NCBI GenBank assembly: GCA_947627175.1
Contig: CANQVA010000014.1
Span: 1-50,786, forward strand
Source: an uncultured Ruminococcus sp.
GTDB lineage: Bacteria; Bacillota; Clostridia; Oscillospirales; Ruminococcaceae
Reading direction: 5' to 3'
DNA: 50,786 bases
A program made the translations under genes and the position numbers. The notes beneath the pieces were generated by a model that had not been told where the DNA came from, searched no databases, and was given only the letters and a program-made list of their open reading frames with translations. Of the stretch, positions 8,079 through 15,444 are shown one piece after another (within the stretch, counting starts at the first letter, position 1; every line of letters begins with the position of its first letter).

Positions 8079-9149
8079 ATGACAAAGATTACCATTTTTT
8101 CAGGTTTTCTTGGTGCAGGAAAAACAACTCTCATCAAGAAACTCATTTCCGAAGGTTACAAGGGCGAAAAACTTGTACTGATTGAAAACGAGTTCGGACA
8201 GATCGGCATTGACGGCGGTTTTCTTCAGGACGCAGGCATTGAAATAACCGAAATGAATTCAGGTTGTATATGCTGTAGCCTTGTAGGAGATTTCGGCAAG
8301 GCTCTTGAACAGGTTATAGTACAGTATCACCCTGACCGCATTCTTATTGAACCGTCAGGAGTTGGCAAACTCAGCGACGTTATAAAGGCAGTCCGCAATA
8401 TTGATGCACATGATGTTGAACTTGACGGTTTCACTACTGTTGTAGATGCAAAGAAATGCAAGATGTACCAGAAAAATTTTGGTGAATTTTTCAATAATCA
8501 GATAACTTATGCAAACTGTATTATTCTCAGCCATACAACAGGACTTTCGCAGGAAAAACTTGACGATTGTGTAAAGCGTATCCGTGAATGTAATCCGTCC
8601 GCACCTATAGTAACTACGGAGTGGGAACAGCTTACAGGCAAACAGATTGTTGAAGCAATGACACAAAAAAATACTCTTGATGATGAACTTGAACATCTTC
8701 TTCATGAAGAACATGAACACCATCACCACCATGAACATGATGAAGAACATGAACATCATCACCATCATGAACATGATGAAGAACATGAACATCATCACGA
8801 ACATGAACACGGCGAAGATTGTACTTGCGGCTGTCATGACCATGACCACGAACACCATCACCACCACGCAGACGAAGTTTTCACAAGCTGGGGAATTGAA
8901 ACAGCAAGACCATATACAGAACAGGAAATCAACAACGCACTTAATGCCCTTTCTGATGAAGAAACTTATGGTATAATTCTCCGTGCTAAAGGAATAGTAC
9001 CTGCAAGTGACGGCGAATGGATTCACTTTGACTATGTGCCGGGCGTGCCTGATATACGCAGAGGAAGTGCAAGCACTACAGGCAGACTTTGTGTAATAGG
9101 TTCAAAGATAGACGAAAAAGCTATCTCAAAACTTTTCTGTGCTGAATAA
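8079..9149 (+). CDS. CobW/COG0523 P-loop metallochaperone-like protein with His-rich linker
   Basis: A 356-residue protein of the COG0523 (CobW/YeiR/ZNG1-like) G3E family, which delivers metals using nucleotide hydrolysis. Walker A is GAGKTT (12-17), and the metal-binding CxCC motif is CICC (63-66). The two domains are joined by a stretch of about 60 residues made almost wholly of His, Glu and Asp (DNA 8689-8875), plus a CTCGCH segment, a plausible zinc or nickel store. The GTP-specifying NKxD motif is replaced by SHTT, as in some clostridial relatives. I use the ATG at 8079; the upstream in-frame GTG (8070) has no spacing from the weak AAGAAG site. It is followed 14 bp later by a second CobW-like gene. 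The metal is unknown. Confidence 0.88.
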   Translation: MTKITIFSGFLGAGKTTLIKKLISEGYKGEKLVLIENEFGQIGIDGGFLQDAGIEITEMNSGCICCSLVGDFGKALEQVIVQYHPDRILIEPSGVGKLSDVIKAVRNIDAHDVELDGFTTVVDAKKCKMYQKNFGEFFNNQITYANCIILSHTTGLSQEKLDDCVKRIRECNPSAPIVTTEWEQLTGKQIVEAMTQKNTLDDELEHLLHEEHEHHHHHEHDEEHEHHHHHEHDEEHEHHHEHEHGEDCTCGCHDHDHEHHHHHADEVFTSWGIETARPYTEQEINNALNALSDEETYGIILRAKGIVPASDGEWIHFDYVPGVPDIRRGSASTTGRLCVIGSKIDEKAISKLFCAE

Positions 9150-9163
9150 GGAGATGATAATAA

Positions 9164-10123
9164 ATGCCTTATGATGAGGAAGAAACTATTCCCGTATATT
9201 TGTTTTTAGGATTTCTTGAATCGGGAAAAACAAAATTCATTCAGGAAACCCTTGCGGACAAACGCTTCAATACGGGTGAAAGAACTTTGCTTCTTGTTTT
9301 TGAAGAAGGCGAAGAAGAATACGATACAACTAATTTTAAAAAGGATAATATATTTCTGCGTGTAGTTGATGACAAATCAGACATGACACCCGAAAACCTT
9401 CAAAGACTTGTAGATGAATGCAGTGCGGAACGCATTATTATTGAATATAATGGTATGTGGCAGGTTACAGAACTTTTCAACGCTGCTCCCGACGGCTGGG
9501 CATTCTATCAAATTATGTGTTTTGCCGACTCAACAACTTTTCCGCAGTATAATTCAAATATGAGAAGTCTTGTAGTTGATAAACTTAATGTATGTGAACT
9601 TATAGTTTTTAATCGTTTTGAAAGAAGCTATGACCCGAATAAATTTCATCAGGTAGTCAGAGGTGTAAGCCGAAGAACTGAAATTGCCTATGAATACACC
9701 GACGGAACAGTAGCATATGACGATATTGAAGACCCCCTCCCCTTTGATGTTGAATCACCACACATAATTATAAATGATTCAGACTATGCTCTGTGGTATC
9801 GTGATATTATGGACGAACCGCAGAAGTATGACGGAAAAACTATTACTTTTAAGGCTCTTGTAGCTAAAAATCCAAAGTTCCCTAAAAATACTTTTGCAGT
9901 AGGACGGCATATAATGACCTGTTGTGTTGAGGATATTCAATATTGTTGGTGTGTCGCTCAATTTGATGATAGTTATGATGTTAAAGAAAAGAGTTGGGGA
10001 ATCATTACCGCAAAAATCAAAGTTCAGCGTCATAAACTTTATCGTGGAAAAGGTCCTGTATTATTTGTAACAGACTTTACCCCCTCTGCCCCTCCTGAAA
10101 AAGAAGTAGCAACTTTTTATTGA
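9164..10123 (+). CDS. CobW-like P-loop domain joined to a YcgQ/DUF1980-like C-terminal domain
   Basis: A 319-residue protein. The N-terminal half begins with a strand and a Walker A-like loop (GFLESGKT, about residues 16-23) and follows the CobW layout, but the CxCC motif is absent. The C-terminal third, including the segment FAVGRHIMTCCVED with adjacent cysteines, resembles the TIGR03943/YcgQ (DUF1980) family that is encoded with YcgR-type permeases and CobW proteins in Firmicutes. It is transcribed with the His-rich CobW protein just upstream and followed by a strong terminator; no permease gene is next to it. A shared role in zinc or other transition-metal handling is inferred from the pairing. 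The domain assignment at the C-terminus is from memory of family motifs. Confidence 0.7.
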   Translation: MPYDEEETIPVYLFLGFLESGKTKFIQETLADKRFNTGERTLLLVFEEGEEEYDTTNFKKDNIFLRVVDDKSDMTPENLQRLVDECSAERIIIEYNGMWQVTELFNAAPDGWAFYQIMCFADSTTFPQYNSNMRSLVVDKLNVCELIVFNRFERSYDPNKFHQVVRGVSRRTEIAYEYTDGTVAYDDIEDPLPFDVESPHIIINDSDYALWYRDIMDEPQKYDGKTITFKALVAKNPKFPKNTFAVGRHIMTCCVEDIQYCWCVAQFDDSYDVKEKSWGIITAKIKVQRHKLYRGKGPVLFVTDFTPSAPPEKEVATFY

Positions 10124-10132
10124 TAATTATCA

Positions 10133-10162
10133 AATACCGATGCTTGTCATCGGTATTTTTTG
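10133..10162 (+). terminator. Terminator of the CobW-type operon
   Basis: A perfect ten-pair stem (10133-10142 with 10148-10157), a five-base loop and a T tract immediately follow the stop codon. Confidence 0.9.
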
Positions 10163-10191
10163 TTAAAATAGGAAAATATATTTTTTACCTC

Positions 10192-10220
10192 TTGATTTTT
10201 CTGAAAATATTTGATATAAT
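10192..10220 (+). promoter_or_regulatory. Promoter of tRNA-Gln
   Basis: TTGATT (10192-10197) and TATAAT (10215-10220) with a 17-base spacer end 13 bases before the tRNA. Confidence 0.75.
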
Positions 10221-10233
10221 TATTTAGTAACAT

Positions 10234-10307
10234 TGGGGTATAGCCAAGCGGCAAGGCAACAGACTTTGACTCTGTCATCACTGGTTCGAATCCAGTTACT
10301 CCAACCA
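10234..10307 (+). tRNA. tRNA-Gln (anticodon UUG)
   Basis: A 74-base cloverleaf with encoded CCA end. Acceptor TGGGGTA (10234-10240) pairs with TACTCCA (10297-10303) through one G-U. The anticodon stem ACAGA/TCTGT encloses the loop CTTTGAC with anticodon TTG, and the T loop GGTTCGAATCC is canonical. It stands alone with its own promoter and terminator. Confidence 0.96.
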
Positions 10308-10314
10308 TTATATT

Positions 10315-10345
10315 ATTCTCCCTTTACAAGGGAGAATTTTTTTTT
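10315..10345 (+). terminator. Terminator of tRNA-Gln
   Basis: A perfect ten-pair stem (10315-10324 with 10328-10337) with a three-base loop and a run of nine Ts, starting eight bases after the tRNA CCA end. The stretch 10346-10498 that follows shows nothing recognisable. Confidence 0.92.
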
Positions 10346-10498
10346 GCCATAAATATTGACGGGTTTTTATTTCTCCGGGGGTTCTGTCTCCTTTTTTAAT
10401 GATTTTATTTTTTTGATTTTTCATGCTCCGGTTCGTATAATTAGAATTACAAGGATTATAAATTTATAATATCTTCATTATTTTTCAGAAATACACCA

Positions 10499-10539
10499 AT
10501 AATAAAAAAGTATCCCGTCAAAATAACGGAATACTTTTT
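10499..10539 (-). terminator. Terminator of the MATE exporter gene
   Basis: On the minus strand, a fourteen-pair stem with one U-G (10526-10539 with 10505-10518) is followed by a T run. It sits 20 bases past the MATE stop codon. Confidence 0.85.
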
Positions 10540-10559
10540 CAGTTAAATTTTTCTCCTGA

Positions 10560-11945
10560 TTATTTATTTTCCATTTCAAGTTTTTTGATATTTTTAAATT
10601 CAAATAAAGCCATTGAAATGGCAACTGTCGCAGAAAGCAAGTCCGCAGTCGGTGCTGTGTAAATAATTCCGTAAATCTGAAAATAATGTGGTAATATAAG
10701 AAGTAACGGAATGAAGAATATTATTTGTCTTGTCAGGGACAAAAAAACACCCTTTATAGGTTTGCCGATAGATGTAAAGAAAGTTGAGGTTATAGGCTGT
10801 AGACAGTTAAGCCATGTAAAGAAAAGATATATTTTAAAGAACTTTTCACCGAGTTCATAATATGTGTCTGTACCACTTCCGAAAAGTGAAAGTATTTTGT
10901 CGGGAAATAACTGAAAAAGAAAAAATGCAACAATTGAAATTCCTGCTCCCGATATTACTGCAAGTTTGTATGCTTTTCTTACACGGTCATAATTTTTTGC
11001 ACCATAGTTAAAACTTTCAATCGGCTGAGTACCCTGAGCAATTCCTATAACTATCGCAAAAACAATCATATTTACTTTCATTACTATTCCACAACAGGCA
11101 ATAGGTTCTGAAGCACCATATTTTGACATTTCACCGTAATATTCAAGAGAGTTGTTAAGAACTACTTGTACTATTCCAATAGCAATCTGATTAAAAAATG
11201 AAGCCATTCCTATTGAAGCAATTCTTTTTGCTGTAAATGCCTTAATAATAAAATGTTCTTTTTTAAGGGAAACTGTTTTATAATTAAATGCATATACTAC
11301 AACAATTACAGATGATACAACTTGTCCTATAACTGTAGCCCATGCCGCACCTTTCATTCCCCATTGAAAAACCATAACAAACAGTGCATCAAGAACTGTA
11401 TTTATAACAGCACCTACAATATTACATATCATTGCCATTTTAGGGTTTCCGTCAGCTCTTATAAGATGACCGCCACCCGTTGTTAAAACAAGAAACGGAA
11501 AGCCTAAAGCCGTTACACTTACATATGATTTAGCTAACGGCAATACACCGGCAGAAGCACCGAAAAGGTCAAGTATCGGGTCAATAAAAATTAACGTCAA
11601 TATACTTAACAATACACCGCTTACTGCAAGAAGGGCAAAAGAATTTCCGGCAAAAAAACCGGCTTGTTTTTTATCTCCCCTTCCCATTGTGAGATTAAAG
11701 CATGACGCACCGCCTATTCCGAAAAGCAAAGCAAAGGCGGCACACGCCGTTGTAAAAGGGAAAGCTATATTAGTGGCGGCGTTTCCGTCAATTCCGACTG
11801 CATGACCTATAAATAACTGGTCAACAATGTTATACAGTGAAGATACAAGCATTCCCAATATACTTGGCACTGAAAACCTTACCATAAGTCGGAATATAGG
11901 TTCTGACTTCAAAGGATTTTCTGAAGATTTCAATTCTTCTTTCAT
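10560..11945 (-). CDS. MATE family multidrug/cation antiporter
   Basis: A 461-residue integral membrane protein with twelve hydrophobic segments in two similar halves, typical of multidrug and toxic compound extrusion transporters that exchange substrates for Na+ or H+. Family signatures are visible: PSILGMLVSSLYNIVDQLFIG in the first helix region and GIAQGTQPIESFNYGAKN at the start of the second half, close to the DinF/MepA subgroup. The ATG at 11945 lies seven bases after AAGAGG; an in-frame ATG six codons upstream overlaps that site and is rejected. It is a single-gene transcript with its own promoter and terminator, divergent from the PH-like gene. The substrate cannot be read from sequence. 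Confidence 0.92.
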   Translation of the reverse strand: MKEELKSSENPLKSEPIFRLMVRFSVPSILGMLVSSLYNIVDQLFIGHAVGIDGNAATNIAFPFTTACAAFALLFGIGGASCFNLTMGRGDKKQAGFFAGNSFALLAVSGVLLSILTLIFIDPILDLFGASAGVLPLAKSYVSVTALGFPFLVLTTGGGHLIRADGNPKMAMICNIVGAVINTVLDALFVMVFQWGMKGAAWATVIGQVVSSVIVVVYAFNYKTVSLKKEHFIIKAFTAKRIASIGMASFFNQIAIGIVQVVLNNSLEYYGEMSKYGASEPIACCGIVMKVNMIVFAIVIGIAQGTQPIESFNYGAKNYDRVRKAYKLAVISGAGISIVAFFLFQLFPDKILSLFGSGTDTYYELGEKFFKIYLFFTWLNCLQPITSTFFTSIGKPIKGVFLSLTRQIIFFIPLLLILPHYFQIYGIIYTAPTADLLSATVAISMALFEFKNIKKLEMENK

Positions 11946-11979
11946 TATTATACCTCTTTTCATATTTATTTACTATATT

Positions 11980-12008
11980 ATTATACTCCCGATTTTTGGA
12001 AATTTCAA
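11980..12008 (-). promoter_or_regulatory. Promoter of the MATE gene
   Basis: On the minus strand, TTGAAA (12003-12008), a 17-base spacer and TATAAT (11980-11985), 34 bases upstream of the chosen start. Confidence 0.75.
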
Positions 12009-12058
12009 TAGTTTTAGATTATGTAAAGATATTTTATACTATTTATTGAAGATTTTAG

Positions 12059-12087
12059 TTGACTAATGTTTTATTTTGTGGTAAAAT
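12059..12087 (+). promoter_or_regulatory. Promoter of the PH-like/FkbM/LRR operon
   Basis: TTGACT (12059-12064), a 17-base spacer and TAAAAT (12082-12087) lie 36 bases upstream of the PH-like start. The element diverges from the MATE promoter 50 bases away. Confidence 0.75.
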
Positions 12088-12123
12088 AATAAGAAAGCAA
12101 TTAAAAGACTGGAGTTGATAGCT

Positions 12124-12516
12124 ATGAAAAAAAATGACATTCCATATGTATGGACAGATAAAAAACGTACTGTTTTCGGACTTCCGCTGTCTTTTACACG
12201 TTATTTCCTTACAGAAACAAAATTGATAACAAGAAAAGGTTTTTTTAATATTGATGAGGACGAACTCGAAATCTATAAAATAGATGACAAAAAACTAAAA
12301 TTTCCCTTTGGTCAAAGAATAGTCGGATGCGGTACAATTATAATTTATAGCCGTGACCGTGATACCCCGACAAAAGAAATAAAATGTATAAAAAATACAC
12401 GTAAAGTTTCAGAAATGATAGACCAATATTTAACCGCCGTTCGTGATAAATACGGCATAAGAGGTCGTGACCTCATAAACTTTGAAGGTCATGACAATGA
12501 CGACAATAATTATTAA
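12124..12516 (+). CDS. Bacterial PH-like domain protein
   Basis: A 130-residue soluble protein. The order of strands (YVWTDKKRTVFGLPLSFTRYFLTETKLITRKGFFNIDEDELEIYKI...) resembles the YdbS/bPH_2 type of bacterial pleckstrin-homology-like domain, which begins with a tyrosine-rich strand and the sequence for a rigid beta barrel; no membrane helix is present, unlike YdbS. The start ATG (12124) follows GGAG by nine bases. It is the first gene of a likely operon with an FkbM methyltransferase and a leucine-rich-repeat membrane protein. No function is assigned beyond the domain resemblance. The C-terminus is acidic (Asp/Asn-rich). Confidence 0.65.
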   Translation: MKKNDIPYVWTDKKRTVFGLPLSFTRYFLTETKLITRKGFFNIDEDELEIYKIDDKKLKFPFGQRIVGCGTIIIYSRDRDTPTKEIKCIKNTRKVSEMIDQYLTAVRDKYGIRGRDLINFEGHDNDDNNY

Positions 12517-12531
12517 ACATGGGGTGAAAAT

Positions 12532-13599
12532 ATGCTCTCCTTTATTACGGAAAAACAATCATGCTGGGACAGACTCTCAGCCGAAAAAAGACCTATTTTT
12601 ATTTATGGAATGGGCGACGGTGCATTAAAAATAATGTCCGTATTCAGAGAAAGAAATATTGTTGTTTCAGGAATCTTTGCAAGCGATGACTTTGTAAGGG
12701 GTCATTCATTTGAGGGTTTCAAGGTTCATAAACTCTCGGAAGTTGAATCAATGGTAGAAGACTTTGTGGTTGTACTTGCATTTGCGGCAGGATATCAGGA
12801 AATAGTTGACAGAATCCACAGCATAGCGGCACGCCATACTCTTTATGTGCCTGACGTTCCTGTTGTCGGAAAAGGTCTTTTTACTTATGAATACTGTATG
12901 CAGAACGCCGAAAAAATTCAGAAAGTATATGACAGTCTGGCAGATGACTATTCAAGAAAAGTATATGCAAATATTATCAATTTCAAGATAAGCGGAAAAA
13001 TTGAATATCTTTCAGCCGTGACAACTCCGAAAGCTGAAATTTACAGAAAAATTATAAAACCCGGTCTTAATGAAGTATACGTTGACTTAGGTGCTTATAA
13101 CGGCGACACAATCAGGGAACTTCTTGAATTTACACGTGGAAAATATGCGGAAATATACGCACTTGAACCCGACAGAAAAAATTATAAGAAACTCACAAAG
13201 TTTACTGACGGTATGCCGAATGTTTTCGCATATAATGCCGCCGCATGGTGTACTGACTGCGAACTTCCGTTTTCTTCAAAATCAGGCAGACAGTCGGCAA
13301 TTTCCGCAAATGCCGAAACTTTAGTGACAGCAAGGGCAGTTGACAGCATAGTGAACGGAAACCGCCCTGCAACCATAATCAAAATGGATGTTGAGGGTTT
13401 TGAACGTGAGGCAATATGGGGAGCATCAAATATTATTTCCCACAATGCACCGAAACTAATGATATCCCTGTATCACAGAAATGAAGATATATTTGAACTC
13501 CCCCTGCTTATATTGATGCTTAATCCGCAGTATAAGTTATATATAAGGCATCAGCTTTATATTCCTGCATGGGAGACTAATTTATATGCATCTCTCTGA
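12532..13599 (+). CDS. FkbM family methyltransferase
   Basis: A 355-residue protein with two parts. Residues 1-115 look like a small Rossmann-type domain (IFIYGMGDGALKIMSVF near the start). Residues 165-350 form an S-adenosylmethionine-dependent methyltransferase of the FkbM family: VYVDLGAYNGDT is motif I, IYALEPD is motif II, and IKMDVEGFE is the FkbM hallmark. Such enzymes usually O-methylate sugars in surface polysaccharides or secondary metabolites. The AGGGG-like site lies seven bases before the ATG, and the 3' end overlaps the next gene by 14 bases, indicating coupled translation. The acceptor substrate is unknown, and no glycosyltransferases are nearby. Confidence 0.88.
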   Translation: MLSFITEKQSCWDRLSAEKRPIFIYGMGDGALKIMSVFRERNIVVSGIFASDDFVRGHSFEGFKVHKLSEVESMVEDFVVVLAFAAGYQEIVDRIHSIAARHTLYVPDVPVVGKGLFTYEYCMQNAEKIQKVYDSLADDYSRKVYANIINFKISGKIEYLSAVTTPKAEIYRKIIKPGLNEVYVDLGAYNGDTIRELLEFTRGKYAEIYALEPDRKNYKKLTKFTDGMPNVFAYNAAAWCTDCELPFSSKSGRQSAISANAETLVTARAVDSIVNGNRPATIIKMDVEGFEREAIWGASNIISHNAPKLMISLYHRNEDIFELPLLILMLNPQYKLYIRHQLYIPAWETNLYASL

Positions 13600-14314
13600 A
13601 CTTAAAGAAAAATTTATCATAAATTACAAAAAGATAATATTTGTTTTATGTATTATAATTCTTGTTGTGTTATACAACTGTATAAACTGCACAATAGGCG
13701 GAAAAAAAGTCTGTCGTTTTGCAACAGAATTTACTTCAATCAATGTCACTGAAAAAGATTTTGACAATATCAGGGGACTTTATTTCCTGAAAGAACTTAC
13801 AGTTGACTGCTATGATACGGATAATGTCAGTTTTCTTGAAAATAAGAATTTTCTTGAATATTTTTCCATAATGTCAAAAGCTGATGACTGGTCATCACTG
13901 AAAAACTGTCCTAAAATGGAAATTTTCCATGCTGACGGGCAATGTACTTTCCATAATCTGAAAGACTTTTCAGGCATGGAAAATCTGAAAAATTTATCTA
14001 TCGGAATGTTTCTTCCGAACTCTCCGAAAATTGAAAGCCTTGACGGATTACAGGATATTTCAGTTTCTATTACAACTTTGACCCTTAACGGCATAGAAAA
14101 TGAAACAGTTCTCAATCTTGAAAAATTCTCCAATCTCAGACACCTTGACATTGAAAACAGTTCTTTAAGTGAAATACACATCAACTCATATCCTGAATAC
14201 CTCAATGTTTCTGACAATCCTTATTTACAAGCTGTTTATATTCCGTCAGAGTACGAAATACCCGAAAAAATAATCACCAATAATTCACCGTATGTAAACA
14301 TAATATATCAATAA
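13586..14314 (+). CDS. Membrane-anchored leucine-rich-repeat protein
   Basis: A 242-residue protein with an N-terminal signal anchor (hydrophobic residues 17-33, preceded by lysines) and an extracytoplasmic region of about six degenerate leucine-rich repeats (for example LKELTVDCYD, LKNLSIGMF, ITTLTLNG, LRHLDIENS, YLNVSDN). The repeats are of mixed length, suggesting a small solenoid used for binding. The start overlaps the end of the FkbM gene by 14 bases. No catalytic domain or sorting motif is present. A surface-located protein-interaction role is inferred. A bidirectional terminator follows. Confidence 0.7.
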   Translation: MHLSELKEKFIINYKKIIFVLCIIILVVLYNCINCTIGGKKVCRFATEFTSINVTEKDFDNIRGLYFLKELTVDCYDTDNVSFLENKNFLEYFSIMSKADDWSSLKNCPKMEIFHADGQCTFHNLKDFSGMENLKNLSIGMFLPNSPKIESLDGLQDISVSITTLTLNGIENETVLNLEKFSNLRHLDIENSSLSEIHINSYPEYLNVSDNPYLQAVYIPSEYEIPEKIITNNSPYVNIIYQ

Positions 14315-14316
14315 AA

Positions 14317-14349
14317 AAATCCTGCTCATTATGGGCAGGATTTATATTT
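14317..14349. terminator. Convergent (bidirectional) terminator
   Basis: A nine-pair stem (14317-14325 with 14335-14343) flanked by A and T runs on either side lies between the convergent LRR and pyrB genes and can serve both. Confidence 0.82.
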
Positions 14350-14350
14350 T

Positions 14351-15433
14351 TTATATCAATTTTCTTTCGTCGCAGAACTCACATTCAAGTAATGTTTCAT
14401 CACCACTTGAACGGAAACTTTTAGGCAGATAACTTTCATGATTTGTGATACATCTCGGATTATCGCACTTTACAGCGTTGTAAACTTTGCCTTTTAAAAG
14501 TTCAACGGGCTTATTTTCACTAAGCATAGTAATTATAAGTGCCATACGCACAAACACACCATATTTAGCCTGTGTAAAATACATTGCACGGCTGTCCTCG
14601 TCAACATCAACTGTTATTTCGTCAACTCTCGGCAACGGGTGAAGCACAATCATATCTTTTTTTGCAAGGAGCATTTTTCTGTGGTCAAGAACATAAGTAT
14701 TTTTTTGTGCAAGGTATTCCTCTTCACTTGCAAAACGTTCCTGCTGAATACGTGTCATATAAAGAACGTCAAGTTTTCCTATAGCTTCTTCAAGAGTGTC
14801 AACCTCTTCAAAAGTACTTCCGTTAGACTTGATAATATCCTTTATATATCCCGGCATACGAAGTTCGGGAGTTGATATAAATATAAACTTGTTGTTTTCA
14901 AACATACTCAGTGCTTTACAAAGAGAGTGTACCGTTCTTCCGTTAATCAAATCACCACACATTCCTATAGTAAGACCGGAAAGTTTTTTCTTTTCTATTT
15001 TTAAAGTAAGTAAATCTGTAAGAGTTTGTGTCGGGTGAAGATGACCGCCGTCACCTGCATTTATTACAGAACAGTCAGCAGTAAGTGCGGCAGCCTTTGC
15101 AGCACCTGCAACGGGGTGACGTATTACAAGAATATCCGCATAACTGCTTACTATTTTTGTAGTGTCTTTAATAGTTTCACCTTTTGAAACAGACGAATTT
15201 GCAGGATTGTCAAATCCGATAATCTGACCGCCAAGACGAATCATAGCAGTTTGAAAAGACATTTGTGTGCGTGTAGATGGTTCATAGAAAAGAGTAGCCA
15301 TAATTTTGCCGTCGCATTCATGTGCAAAATCTGACGGATTATTCTTGATTTTTTCCCCGAGTTCAATCACCTTTTTCCACCATGAAATAGGATAGTCACT
15401 CAAATCAATAAGATGCTGATATTTTAAAAACAT
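14351..15433 (-). CDS. pyrB: Aspartate carbamoyltransferase with fused PyrI-type zinc domain
   Basis: A 360-residue enzyme joining carbamoyl phosphate and aspartate, the first committed step of pyrimidine synthesis. The catalytic chain shows EPSTRTQMSF (carbamoyl phosphate loop), the SSVSKGET loop with the active-site Lys, HPTQTLTDL and HPLPR. Family catalytic chains are about 310 residues; the extra 40-50 at the C-terminus carry Cys323-x4-Cys328 and Cys351-x2-Cys354. This is the spacing of the zinc domain of the regulatory chain PyrI, also with CIT after the second Cys. The PyrI allosteric (nucleotide-binding) domain is absent, so the tail probably stabilises catalytic trimer contacts rather than sensing CTP/ATP. 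The gene follows asnB by 11 bases, making an aspartate-consuming pair. Confidence 0.93.
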   Translation of the reverse strand: MFLKYQHLIDLSDYPISWWKKVIELGEKIKNNPSDFAHECDGKIMATLFYEPSTRTQMSFQTAMIRLGGQIIGFDNPANSSVSKGETIKDTTKIVSSYADILVIRHPVAGAAKAAALTADCSVINAGDGGHLHPTQTLTDLLTLKIEKKKLSGLTIGMCGDLINGRTVHSLCKALSMFENNKFIFISTPELRMPGYIKDIIKSNGSTFEEVDTLEEAIGKLDVLYMTRIQQERFASEEEYLAQKNTYVLDHRKMLLAKKDMIVLHPLPRVDEITVDVDEDSRAMYFTQAKYGVFVRMALIITMLSENKPVELLKGKVYNAVKCDNPRCITNHESYLPKSFRSSGDETLLECEFCDERKLI

Positions 15434-15444
15434 TTTTTACCTCC

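Noticed and set aside
8355..9026. Antisense 223-codon ORF rich in Met, Phe and Val
   Set aside because: It is the complement of the His/Glu-rich linker of the CobW-type gene and has no ribosome site.
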